Assembly (NCBI GenBank): GCA_023356605.1
Contig: JAKQYE010000011.1
Location: 1-48,980 of the forward strand
Direction: 5' to 3'
From: Trichodesmium sp. MAG_R02
Lineage (GTDB): Bacteria; Cyanobacteriota; Cyanobacteriia; Cyanobacteriales; Microcoleaceae
Length of the DNA stretch: 48,980 bases
The number at the start of each line of letters is the position of its first letter. The first letter of the stretch is position 1. The notes beneath the pieces were generated by a model. That model was not told the origin of the DNA. It did no database searches and saw nothing but the letters and a program-made list of their open reading frames with translations. This document shows positions 1 through 8,668 of the stretch, piece by piece. The position numbers and the translations under genes were made by a program.

Positions 1-130
1 GAAAGACTTTATCCTTTTCTAAAAAGCTTATTACCATCTAGGAGCTATTTGGTATTTCATTAATCATTATAATGAAGCGATCGCTTCACTGTAATTTTAT
101 CACTACATATACAGGACTACCTTCTTTTTT

Positions 131-190
131 AGTTGAATTATTATTCAATTTATTGTCTCAAGTTATCACTATATATACCATTAAGCCTGT
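131..190 (+). repeat. Partial copy of dispersed repeat R5
   Basis: This stretch contains a TTGAATTATTATTCAA palindrome followed by a block ending in taccattaagc. It matches the 3' part of the repeat seen whole at 6105-6345 (opposite strand) and in part at 7725-7870. No coding function is visible. It is a truncated member of a dispersed, probably mobile, family. Confidence 0.6.
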
Positions 191-265
191 TTTTTACACC
201 CTAAGGAGTTAAAAGTTTTAAGCTGATAAAATCTTAACGGATTACTTTTGAATAAATAAATTTTA

Positions 266-397
266 TAGTCGTTTCAATTAAGATTGAAACAAAAATTGAG
301 TGTAATAAAATAATGTATTCAACTATTAATACATCTCCTGATAACATTATTGGTAATTATTGTGGTAAATAGCGTCTCACTTTTATTTAAATAACTA
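266..397 (+). mobile_element. Internally deleted IS630 derivative (132 bp)
   Basis: The first ~50 bases match the left end of the IS630 copy at 37658-38606 and the last ~85 match its right end. The whole transposase gene between them is missing. The ends read TAGTCGTTT and AATAACTA, and both are bounded by TA, as expected for IS630 elements. It is a non-autonomous element that could be moved only in trans. Confidence 0.75.
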
Positions 398-780
398 TAA
401 CTATTCCTGAAACATTCAAATCCTCTAAAACTATTACTTGGTTTTCGTCTTTTATTTCAGTAGATAACTTATGCAAAAAATCCGTTCTAGCATATTTTAA
501 TTTGCCATGAAATTTAGCCAGATTCAGCCTGGCTTTTTCACACCTTTATCAATGATTATCTCCATAAAGTATCTCATTTGATGTAAGCATTCAGCTTGAG
601 GGCTTTGACTAAGTCATGCTGAGCAAAAAGATGCATGAAAGTAATAAATTACTTAGTATTGTTGATCATCTTTTTCATGTCGGACTTTTACTCTCTTCCC
701 CCTAGAAGATAATCTATTATTTAGCATAAGTACTACAAAAATCAATTAGAGCAGCAAAACGATAAAACCTTTATCCGATA
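398..780. other. Intergenic stretch without recognisable genes
   Basis: AT-rich sequence with stops in all frames. I see no gene, RNA gene or clear repeat here. Confidence 0.5.
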
Positions 781-900
781 GAATGCTTTAATAATGCGAT
801 CGCGATCTTAGACACGGAATTACGGGAAAAACTATAGTACAAACTCCAAAAAGAATATTTACCAGAACAATTATTGGTAGTTATTTATAGTTTAATCTAG
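781..900 (+). pseudogene. Possible decayed coding fragment
   Basis: One frame reads 40 codons with protein-like composition (ECFNNAIAILDTELREKL, then a stop, then YKLQKEYLPEQLLVVIYSLI). It carries a HIP1 site but has no start codon or flanking domain. It may be the end of an unidentified broken gene; chance is not excluded. Confidence 0.25.
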
Positions 901-904
901 CTAC

Positions 905-1580
905 GCTAAAGTACAAATATGCCGAATTCTATTTTGGATTTGTTCAGATGTCTGAAGTTGATTAAATTGGAAAAAATGTTCTAATATACCCTTTAACTTG
1001 TTGAATATTTACATCCAAGGAAAGGTGATGCAACAGTTTAAGTCTTAAAAGACGAATAATATATTCAACTAAATTAAAATTAGGGGAATATGTTGGAGTA
1101 TGAATAAAATCTACAACAATTTTATCTTATATTTGAGCATTAATGAGATGAAATTTTAATTGAGATTTCATTTTATTTTTATCTGTCGAGTCCTGAGCTA
1201 AAATAATAGTGAACTTATCAAATCCTTCTCTTAAACAATCTTGAAATCATTGTAAAAAGTAATCCGAAACCTCCTCTGTTTTAGATTTTTCTTTTAATTT
1301 TAAATACTCAAGACAAGTATTGACATCAACTGAAATCATTCCATTCAATTTATTCCTACCTCCCTTCTCATTACTGGGCACTTCAGGGCGTGTATTTTTT
1401 TCTGCCCATCTGTAAAAAATACTTGGACGCTCATAAACAGCAAATTCATCAAAAAATACTATTTTCTCTTTCTCTTTTTTAGATTCCAAATTTTTTCAGA
1501 CTTAATATAAATATTTTTTGCTGTTCTTGGCTGGCATTAGCATAATCTATATGGGATTTTTAATATGATAAATTTAATTC
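905..1580 (-). pseudogene. IS630-type DDE transposase remnant (C-terminal half)
   Basis: Read on the minus strand, the segment contains the first-catalytic-Asp context IVFFDEFAVYERPSIFYRWA, the GRNKLNGMISVD region, a degraded second Asp context (IILAQDSTDKNKMK, where DNA/DQDS.H is usual) and the terminal TPTYSPNFNLVEYIIRLLR motif, the TP.YSP.FN.VE signature of IS630/Tc1-like enzymes. In-frame stops occur, for example near 1250 and 1120, and the N-terminal HTH half is absent. It follows directly on another IS630 remnant in the same orientation, so two elements were fused by deletion or nested insertion. Confidence 0.75.
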
Positions 1581-1584
1581 ATTA

Positions 1585-2275
1585 CTCCATACTGAAAAAG
1601 TTTGGGAAAATCAAAGATTTGACCCTCTGCAAAAAAATTAAATAATCACTTAACTATTTTAAAATAATTACAAAGATGATCAAATGCAATCATAAAGTTT
1701 TTGGTTTGTAACCAAATATCTTTTACAGGGTTTTTTCTGGGGCATTCGGAGCAAATTTTAGACAATTTATCCACCATTTTTATTCGGGTTTTTCTTGATT
1801 AATTAATTTCAATAATTCTCGAAACTCTTGAGAGTTATGATAACTTGCACCATTATAGCAAAAAATACTTATCTCAACTTAAATTCAAATGACTATACCA
1901 ATAATTCCTCCCTAACTTTTTTTCTTTAACTAATTCATCATTTTTATCTGGATTTATATGAGTTAGTTTTTTTCCAAGTTATTCCCGCTTCTTTGAGTAA
2001 GTTATAATAACTTTGTAATCGATCAAAAACCACATCATATTGCTTTTTTTTTTTATTTTTGCAAATCTGATAATCTTAGGTTAATTTGTCCCCTCATCCA
2101 CTCAATTATTTGCTCTTTTTCGACCGCCTTTAAGTAACTGTTTGTTCCAATATAATTGAAGTTTTAAACTTTCTACCCTATGAAACATTACTTGATTTTT
2201 CCATTCACTAATAAAACTGCTGAGTTACATTTTATAATTCTTTAATTTCACGGTAGGATTTTCCCGACAAAATCA
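1585..2275 (-). pseudogene. IS630-family transposase remnant, second subgroup
   Basis: The minus strand shows scattered but ordered pieces of a cyanobacterial IS630 subgroup: an HTH-like N-terminal part with KAVEKEQIIEWMRGQ, LQSYYNLLKEAGITWKKT, then after a gap the NSQEFRELLKLINQEKPE and FAPNAPEK stretch, and a final FAEGQIFDFPKLFQYGVMN. Many stops and frameshifts are present, and the middle with the first catalytic Asp is lost where a MITE1 fragment (1854-1897) now sits. A close relative of the C-terminal part lies at 23930-24340. Confidence 0.75.
1854..1897. repeat. MITE1 half copy
   Basis: The sequence tagcaaaaaatactt...aatgactata is one arm of the ~90-bp MITE1 family (full copies at 6874, 15994, 39805, 43760 and 48392). 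The other arm is missing. It marks the deletion inside the IS630 remnant. Confidence 0.65.
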
Positions 2276-2304
2276 TTTTGACGTGCCTAGGCTCTTTTTA
2301 TTTT

Positions 2305-2392
2305 AGGACTTACGCAGTACCGCTATATATGGTGTCAAAAATTATTATTTTTAAGATATTGCCACTATACATAGTGCCGTTGCGTAAGTCCT
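2305..2392. repeat. MITE2 copy upstream of ruvB
   Basis: An 88-bp inverted repeat with aggacttacgcagt and acgcaagtcct-type ends. Its two arms can fold into one long hairpin. It is nearly the same as the copy at 45702-45791. It lies 86 bp before the ruvB start, so it may sit in or near that gene's promoter. Confidence 0.8.
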
Positions 2393-2478
2393 GATATTAA
2401 TCAATACAAACTTTTTAGATGAAATGATTCGTACAGGTCAACTATGATAATAAGGATGTTACCTCTAATTTTCCAGTT

Positions 2479-3639
2479 ATGGCCATAATTTCTTCGAAAA
2501 AACAATCTCCTCAACCAGAAAGGCCAGATAAAGACATTCTCTTAGCCTCCGAAAGCCAGACGCCATATAAGCATAAAACGAAAAAATCAAAGTCTCAAGC
2601 TGAAACAGTGGAAGTAGAAGCTTTATTAGAAGCAGAGGCATCTGCTACAGAAAAAAGTGGTGATCAAAATGAGGAAAAAATCCGACCTCAAAGGTTAGAT
2701 GAATATATCGGACAGAAAGACCTAAAAGAGGTGTTGAATATTGCGATTTCGGCAGCTAAATCTAGAAAAGAATCTCTAGACCATTTACTATTGTATGGCC
2801 CTCCGGGATTGGGGAAGACTACTATGTCTCTAATATTGGCAGCAGAAATGGAGGTTAATTGTAAGATTACAACTGCACCTGCTATTGAAAAGCCTAGAGA
2901 TATAGTTGGTTTGTTAGTAGGTTTACAAAAAGGGGATATTTTGTTTATAGATGAAATTCATCGCCTTTCTAAAATGACCGAAGAAATACTTTATCCGGCG
3001 ATGGAAGATTTTCGACTAGATATTACGGTTGGGCAAGGTAAGAGTTCTAAGACTAGGAGTATTCCTCTGAAACCTTTTACCTTGGTAGGAGCAACTACTA
3101 GGGTGGGTTCTTTGACTTCTCCTCTGCGCGATCGCTTTGGAATTATTCAGAGGTTACGGTTTTATGAGGTTGATGAACTGAGTTTAATTATTATCCGAGG
3201 GGCAAAAGTTTTAAATACGGATATTACAGAGGATGGTGCTGAGGAGGTTGCCCGTCGTTCCCGGGGTACGCCTCGAATTGCTAATCGTTTATTGAGGAGA
3301 GTGAGAGATTATTCGGAGGTGAAAAAGTTGACTCCGATAAATGCTGAGGTTGCAGGTGAAGCTTTGGAGTTGTTTAATGTTGACCCTCTGGGTTTGGATT
3401 GGACTGACCGTAATTTACTGAGGACGATGATTGAGAATTATAATGGTGGCCCTGCTGGTTTGGAGACTATGGCTGCAGCGACGGGGGAGGATGCTCAAAC
3501 TATTGAGGAGGTTTATGAGCCGTATTTGATGCAGATTGGATTTATGCAGCGTACTCCTCGTGGTCGGGTTGTGACTTCGGCAGGTTGGAGGCATTTGGGT
3601 TTTAGTCCGCCCGATGAGCAGTTGAGTTTGAAGTTGTAG
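2479..3639 (+). CDS. ruvB: Holliday junction branch migration helicase RuvB
   Basis: RuvB is the AAA+ motor that, with RuvA, drives branch migration of Holliday junctions in recombination and repair. The 386-aa product shows Walker A GPPGLGKT (107-114), Walker B with DEIH (158-161), sensor 1 GATTR (204-208), the Arg-finger context SPLRDRFG (214-221), the [15 protein letters not shown] sensor 2 region and the C-terminal winged-helix end (QRTPRGRV...GWRHLGF). Residues 1 to about 66 form a charged, low-complexity extension ahead of the usual [11 protein letters not shown] start. Typical RuvB proteins are near 340 aa, and extended N-termini occur in cyanobacteria. The start is the only in-frame ATG ahead of the core; its ribosome site is weak. 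It stands alone between IS relics, away from ruvA or ruvC. Confidence 0.95.
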   Translation: MAIISSKKQSPQPERPDKDILLASESQTPYKHKTKKSKSQAETVEVEALLEAEASATEKSGDQNEEKIRPQRLDEYIGQKDLKEVLNIAISAAKSRKESLDHLLLYGPPGLGKTTMSLILAAEMEVNCKITTAPAIEKPRDIVGLLVGLQKGDILFIDEIHRLSKMTEEILYPAMEDFRLDITVGQGKSSKTRSIPLKPFTLVGATTRVGSLTSPLRDRFGIIQRLRFYEVDELSLIIIRGAKVLNTDITEDGAEEVARRSRGTPRIANRLLRRVRDYSEVKKLTPINAEVAGEALELFNVDPLGLDWTDRNLLRTMIENYNGGPAGLETMAAATGEDAQTIEEVYEPYLMQIGFMQRTPRGRVVTSAGWRHLGFSPPDEQLSLKL

Positions 3640-3831
3640 AGAAATAGATACAGCGCTTGACCTTGTTTCAAGGTACAGAAACGCGGGCAGAGTGACTGCA
3701 CTACATGATTTTTACCAAATACAGCCGCATATCATTTGCTCCTTATCTGCTGTATTTATAGATATGTTCATCATCTAGCTTTACTATCAACTTTTGTGGG
3801 AAAAGCTAATGTTTGCAGAGTTTAGAGTTAA

Positions 3832-4627
3832 TTAGGTTTTGCTGAATAAATCTAAAAAACTGACACAATAAAGTCTGAGTCAAGGACAATATAAAACTTT
3901 TTTGGTAGTGAGTGAAGTTTATCGTCAGCAAAAATATATGTGGGATAACAAAGAACAACGAATAGATGACAGAATAGTAAGTATAAATCAACCTCATGTC
4001 CGTCCAATAGTGAGAGGAAAAGCCGGAAAAAATACGGAATTTGGTGATAAATTGTCTGCAAGTTGTATAGATGGATATGTATTTTTACACAGAATAAGTT
4101 GGGATAACTATAATGAATCAGGAGACTTAGAGGCTCAAGTAGAAGAATTTAAAATTACACAGGTCATTATCCACAGTCGGTTCATGGCTTTGCAAATTTA
4201 CAGGACAAGAGAAAACCGTAAATTCTGTAAAGAGAAAGGTATTAGAATTAGCGGTCCTCCCGTGTGTTGACCACCCAAAAATATTGATAAAGAACAGAAG
4301 AAACAAGCCAAGGAGTGATGAAAGATTACGGAACAATATTGAAGGTAAATAAGGCCTGCGCAAAAAGAGGATTTAGTCTAGAAAAAGTGATGACCAAACT
4401 TTCTGCAACTTCCACGACTGCCATCGCAATTACTTTCTTAGTCATCAATCTTTCCACCCTCTTAAAAGAGGCTTATTTATTTGGTACTTTTTTGGATAAA
4501 AAACTGTTTTTGTGGTGTGTTTAATAATTTCAGCTTATAATTGAGTGAATGATGATAATAAAAAATCATCCTCATTTTTATTTGAATAACAAGTCAACTG
4601 TTTTCCGACTTTTTCAGCAAGCCCTAA
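3832..4627 (+). mobile_element. Decayed IS5-type element with transposase pseudogene
   Basis: The ends aggttttgctgaataaat (left) and ttcagcaagccct (right) form imperfect terminal inverted repeats. Inside, 3902-4270 reads as the DDE core of a cyanobacterial IS5/IS1182-like transposase (EVYRQQKYMWDNKEQRIDDR, HVRPIVRGKAGK, TEFGDKLS, CIDGYVFLHRISWDNYNESG), then YRTRENRKFCKEKGIRISGPP. After a stop and frameshift comes the C-terminal helix region (TAIAITFLVINLSTLL) at 4390-4480. The N-terminal half is missing and several residues between domains are lost, so it cannot be active. Confidence 0.8.
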
Positions 4628-4800
4628 TTAATAAACAGGACTGCAAAAATAAATTTTGATATATTAAAATTTCAATGAAATATCTGTGAAAAGCTTTTTC
4701 AGTCTTAATTTCCAGAGATTTATGTTGGTAGAATTTCAAGATATAGTTATTAGTGGTGTATTCGCTTCTGAATTCTAAGAAATACTATGAGGTAATGATA

Positions 4801-5355
4801 ATGCTTGGTGATTTTTTACTAGACAATTCAACATTAACAGAGCAAGTTGAAATTAAAACATCAATTATCAAGATCCGAGGCAAAACTTTAATATACGGGA
4901 ATGTTGTTTATCAAATTCGCAATATTACAAGTATTGGTTTAGTCAAACGTACAACTGTGAAGCAAACACCTAAGTGGTACTGGAGTTTTCTTTCTATGGG
5001 TGTTATGCTAGTTTTTGTTCCCAACTTATTTGCCAGAATATTTGGGGCTTTAATTATTGCTTTAGGTGTTTGGTTGCTTTATCAACATCATATTAATAAA
5101 ATTTCTGAAAAATATGGTATGACTATTTTCACTAATTCAGGGGATAAAAGAACTTTTGTTAGTCGCAGTGAAGACTTCATCAAGAAGGTAATCTTAGTGT
5201 TATATAATGTGATGAATGGTGAACAAAATGAGTCTATAAATTTAAACTTTGATACAATGACAATAGACCGTTCTATGAATTTAAAAATTGGACAAAATAT
5301 TAGTTCTCCTATTGTTGGGGGCTCTGTGATTGGAGATATTGTTAACGAAATTTAG
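4801..5355 (+). CDS. Membrane protein resembling DUF6232
   Basis: A 184-aa protein with no assigned function. Residues ~10-60 form a beta-rich segment (KIRGKTLIYGNVVYQIRNITSI), followed by two close hydrophobic stretches at about 66-100 (YWSFLSMGVMLVFV and FGALIIALGVWLLY) and a second soluble part. The layout resembles small DUF6232-type bacterial membrane proteins; this is recognition by eye. The C-terminus (NLKIGQNISSPIVGGSVIG) shares a G.NI.SP...G.V pattern with the N-terminus of the next gene. The ATG at 4801 was chosen over upstream GTG and ATG codons because GAGG (4789-4792) lies eight bases before it. The next gene starts 41 bases downstream with a strong ribosome site, so the two probably form an operon. 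Confidence 0.7.
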   Translation: MLGDFLLDNSTLTEQVEIKTSIIKIRGKTLIYGNVVYQIRNITSIGLVKRTTVKQTPKWYWSFLSMGVMLVFVPNLFARIFGALIIALGVWLLYQHHINKISEKYGMTIFTNSGDKRTFVSRSEDFIKKVILVLYNVMNGEQNESINLNFDTMTIDRSMNLKIGQNISSPIVGGSVIGDIVNEI

Positions 5356-5396
5356 AAATTAATGAAACAAATTGTTGAATATAAAGGAGGTCAAAT

Positions 5397-5795
5397 ATGG
5401 AAGATAAGACGATTAAACGAGATGTTACAAGAACTGGAAGTAATATCGAAATTGGAACTAATATAGATTCACCTTTTGTATTAGGCAATGTCGAAGGTGG
5501 TTTTCATTATAAAACTCAACAATATGCACCTCAATATAAGCAATCTCTAGTGGAAGCTGCTGAAGAAATTCAGGAACTTTTAAACTACTTTTATAAAAAT
5601 TGCTCTCCCCAAGAAGCTGAACAAAAAGCAGCAGAGGAATTAGCAAATAGAGCAAAGCAACATCCTTCATTTAAAGAAAATCTCAAAACTTGGACTAAGT
5701 CTTTAGTCAGTAAAGGTAGTGAAACAGCAGTAACTGAAGTAGTGAAGGAAGGAGTTAAGCGAGTTATTCCTCTTGCTATAACAATGCTAGTCTAG
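5397..5795 (+). CDS. Small protein with cyanobacterial helical effector-type domain
   Basis: A 132-aa protein preceded by a near-perfect ribosome site (aaaggagg, seven bases upstream). The first ~35 residues carry a Gly/Asn-rich motif (NIEIGTNIDSPFVLGNVEGG). Residues 45-132 are helical and match the pattern AAEEIQ.LL..., A...KQHPSFKENLKTWTKSLVSKGSETA, found in many cyanobacteria at the ends of pentapeptide-repeat or predicted effector-associated proteins. The gene at 8079-8522 encodes the same domain (NNPTFRQRLINAWKAGGLETLK). No enzyme motif is visible. I infer a protein-interaction or scaffold role linked to its membrane-protein neighbour; this is not established. Confidence 0.7.
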   Translation: MEDKTIKRDVTRTGSNIEIGTNIDSPFVLGNVEGGFHYKTQQYAPQYKQSLVEAAEEIQELLNYFYKNCSPQEAEQKAAEELANRAKQHPSFKENLKTWTKSLVSKGSETAVTEVVKEGVKRVIPLAITMLV

Positions 5796-6104
5796 ATAAA
5801 TAAACTAAAAACTTTTATACTAAAAGTAGAAAATCAGAGGACATTAAGGCCACCAAAATTTTAAAGAACTAACTGATTTTCTTAACTGCCTATCTCATCT
5901 ACTTTTTTCAGTCGGTGAGGCTTTTAGATTTAAATATCAAGAACTCAATGTTTTAGATACAAAAAGTTGATTCTTTTGATACTCCCAGGCTCAATAATAT
6001 AGTTATAGTCTGGGATTCTTGCTTCTTTCAAATTATTTCTTAACTAAACTTAATTAATTTGCAAATATCAAGTATAAAATAAAGTATAAAAATATTTAAG
6101 AGTG
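5796..6104. other. Intergenic stretch with one weak hairpin
   Basis: No gene is visible. An imperfect inverted repeat (tcccaggct ... agtctggga) at about 5984-6018, followed by a T-containing stretch, could end transcription from the 4801-5795 pair, but the T run is poor. Confidence 0.35.
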
Positions 6105-6345
6105 ACAAGTAAGCTTAATGGTAGATATAGTAATAATTTGAGACAATAAGTTGAATTATTATTCAACTTTAAAATAAAGCTTATTGAGCTTGGGAGGTAG
6201 CGATCGCCAATTCACTCTTATCCATCATCTGAGTTGATTATTTATTCATTTAAAAAGTTTTGGAAATAGTTTAAAATATGAGAAAAAAAGGGTTAGTAAT
6301 TACAAAGAAAAATCAATAAAAGTGAATATATTAGGCTTTTATCAA
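6105..6345 (-). repeat. Dispersed repeat R5, longest copy
   Basis: About 240 bp. On the minus strand it runs from gcctaatatattcac to taccattaagcttac, with a HIP1 site and a TTGAATAATAATTCAA palindrome. Its 3' part recurs inverted at 7725-7870 and in part at 131-190. Its 5' part recurs at 38737-38925, interrupted by a MITE2. No coding potential is seen. It may be the end of an IS or a non-autonomous element. Confidence 0.65.
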
Positions 6346-6494
6346 GGCCATATTAAGTAAAAATTGAGTCCATCTCAAGTAATAACATTACAAATATTAT
6401 TGTACGTGAGTATTCAGAAATAAAACTGTACAGATATCAAAATTAAGTAATTATTTTCCCCTACCAATAAAATTAGAAAGTAAGGGCAACATAT

Positions 6495-7549
6495 ACAAAG
6501 GTTTTTGACTTTAAAAGAGTTTAGCCTACCTTTATTTTGGTTTCCTTTAGTTAAAAAAATCAGAGAAAATTTATTTAGTATAGCAATCGAACAAAAGCTT
6601 AGGACGCTTTCTCTATTCCGGATTGGCTCATACAACCGAGATAGATGTCTTAACCTATGCTTCGACTGCTATATTTCCTCAGAATTAGTATTAATTTTAG
6701 ATAGAACTCAGTGGCAAAATACTAATATATTAATGATTAGTTTAGGTGGTAAAAAGAGATCAATACCATTATATTGGAAAATTTTAACTCATAAAGGAGC
6801 TAGTAATTTAACCAAACAAAAAGCAGTAATTCGTTCAGTCATAAGATTATTAAAAGGTCAGAAAATTATAATATAGTCATTCTGATTTAGATTGAGACAA
6901 AATATTTTTGCTGTGAAAGGGTTTTAGCTGAAAAAGTATCCCACTCTTATTCGGAATAACTATAACAGCAGATAGAGAGTTCCATAGTATTTTTCTATCT
7001 CACTGGTTAAAAAGATATCACAAGTTTGATGTATGTTTTGTTTTTAGACAAAAAAAATCGACGATGATTAAACGAGGTAAAAATATTGTAACCTCTCGGA
7101 ATTAAAAGTAAATGTCGGTGAAACTAAACTATTATTGAACCAAAAAATAACCAAAATCTTGAAGGTAAAAACATATAATTTACTCGTGTATAAAAAAACA
7201 GAAATATCGTCAAAAATATGTTCTAGACAAATGGTATATTCTCTCTAATTTATCATCTCCTGAAAAGATTAAAAAAATATATAGCCAGAGAATGGGAATT
7301 GAAGCAATGTTTAAAGACTATAAAACTGGTGGTTATAATCTAGAATCAGCTAAGGCTAATGAAATAAGATTAAATAATTTAATTTTATTAATAGCTATTT
7401 CATACACAATTAGTTCTTTTCAAGTCCAAAGAGTTAAAAATAAAGGGGTTCAAGAATATATATCAAGAACTAATGAAAAAGGCAGAAAAGAAAGAAGACA
7501 CAGTAGTTTTTTTTGTAGGGTTATCTATGATTTATTGGGCAATAAATGA
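6495..7549 (+). pseudogene. IS4-family transposase pseudogene split by a MITE
   Basis: Pieces in order: LILDRTQWQNTNILMISLGG (first catalytic Asp region, ~6690-6750), KGASNLTKQKAVIRSVIRLLKGQKIII (to ~6871), then after the MITE1 insertion ADREFHS (second Asp region, ~6967), further frames with stops to ~7260, and YSQRMGIEAMFKDYKTGGYNLESAKA (third, Glu-containing Y1 motif, 7280-7360), ending near 7549. This is the DDE order of cyanobacterial IS4-family enzymes. Inactivated by the 89-bp insertion and many stops. Inverted R5 repeats lie on both sides. Confidence 0.8.
6874..6962. repeat. MITE1 copy inserted in the IS4 pseudogene
   Basis: An 89-bp element, tagtcattctg...ggaataacta, bounded by TA on both sides (6872-6873 and 6963-6964). 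Removing it with one TA restores the reading frame KIIITADREFHS of the transposase. This shows directly that MITE1 moves as a discrete unit and duplicates TA. Confidence 0.9.
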
Positions 7550-7724
7550 CGATTTTATCTGGAAATTAGTAGAAAATTTAATGAACCTTAATCATCATAA
7601 ATTACTATATTATTGAGGGGGGTGCTTAAAACGATGAATACAGTGGTTGATTAGACTGTAATTTTTGATTAACAATAAATTAATTTATGTGAGGAGTTTA
7701 ATAAAAATATTATATTCTCATAAA

Positions 7725-7870
7725 GCTTGAATAAATAATCAACTCAGATAGTGGATAAGAGTAAATTTGCGATCGCTACCTCCCAAACTAAATAAGTTTT
7801 ATTTTTAAATTGAATTATTATTCAACTTATTATCTCAAATAATTACTATATCTACCATTAAGCTTACAAG
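7725..7870 (+). repeat. Dispersed repeat R5, inverted partial copy
   Basis: From gaataaataatcaactcag to taccattaagcttacaag it matches the complement of 6105-6240 with few changes, including the HIP1 site. Together the two copies form a long inverted repeat around the IS4 pseudogene. Confidence 0.7.
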
Positions 7871-8078
7871 TCAGCCCGTGAGCAAATTCAGATTAATTTT
7901 AGTATTAATTTTTGTCTTCTGGCTTTGGTTTTCCCACCTACAAATGAGAATTGATAAGGCACATTCTAAAGTGCGGGCATCTTGTCCACGAAGGATGTAC
8001 CTCACTAAGGTGGGAACCTGTACACTATTTTGTTGGGTTGAGACACGAAACTCAACCTACAATTCTTACTTCCCCCTA

Positions 8079-8522
8079 TTATCCTTCCAAAAACCCCTTG
8101 ACTGTTTCAACGGGAATAGAAAAAGCAGGATGATTAAATATTGCTTTCAATGTTTCAAGACCCCCTGCTTTCCAAGCATTTATTAGTCGCTGTCTGAAAG
8201 TTGGATTATTATTTATTTGCTGTTGAATGGCCGTTTCTGCCAAAGCTTCATTTGCAGTTATGGGATTTTGGGCCAGATGTTCTAATAGTGGTTGAATTTC
8301 CTTTCTAAGTTGCTCAATTTCTGCCTCTAGTTGACATTTTTCAAGTGTTTCGTCAATATTTCCTGTTTTTAAATTACTATCATCTACATTTTCCCGTATA
8401 TTCATAGATGTATTGCTTTCCTTAGAAAGTGAATCTTTAGGACTGCGAATACTTCCAGTCTTCGTAGTAGTATTTGTTACTGAAGCAGTAACGATAAGAG
8501 ACGTAATATTTTTCTTACTCAT
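8079..8522 (-). CDS. Small helical protein linked to pentapeptide locus
   Basis: A 147-aa protein, no known function. The start MSKKNIT is preferred because AAAGGTGA lies just upstream; a longer reading from 8561 has no ribosome site. Residues ~1-60 are Thr/Ser/Asn-rich and hold a DNSF.TGNI-like motif (DDSNLKTGNIDE) also present near the end of the adjacent pentapeptide protein (HDNSFATGNIETS). Residues 62-85 look like a coiled coil, and 90-147 match the cyanobacterial helical domain NNPTFRQRLINAWKAGGLETLKAIFNHP seen also at 5397-5795. It lies 146 bases downstream of the pentapeptide gene on the same strand and may be cotranscribed. Probable scaffold or effector partner, by inference only. 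Confidence 0.7.
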   Translation of the reverse strand: MSKKNITSLIVTASVTNTTTKTGSIRSPKDSLSKESNTSMNIRENVDDSNLKTGNIDETLEKCQLEAEIEQLRKEIQPLLEHLAQNPITANEALAETAIQQQINNNPTFRQRLINAWKAGGLETLKAIFNHPAFSIPVETVKGFLEG

Positions 8523-8668
8523 AGTTTCACCTTTTGTTTTTATATAAACTAAATGTAGCATTTTTGAAAGAGTTGTAGAAAATTGTTAACCTAAAATAGT
8601 TTCCAATAACTAGTTTGTTAGGTTGTTTAAACTACCACTTTTATTTTAAATTAAGAATCCAGTAAAAA

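Noticed and set aside
7878-8186. A plus-strand frame of 102 codons
   Set aside because: It overlaps the helical-protein gene antisense and low-complexity repeat sequence.
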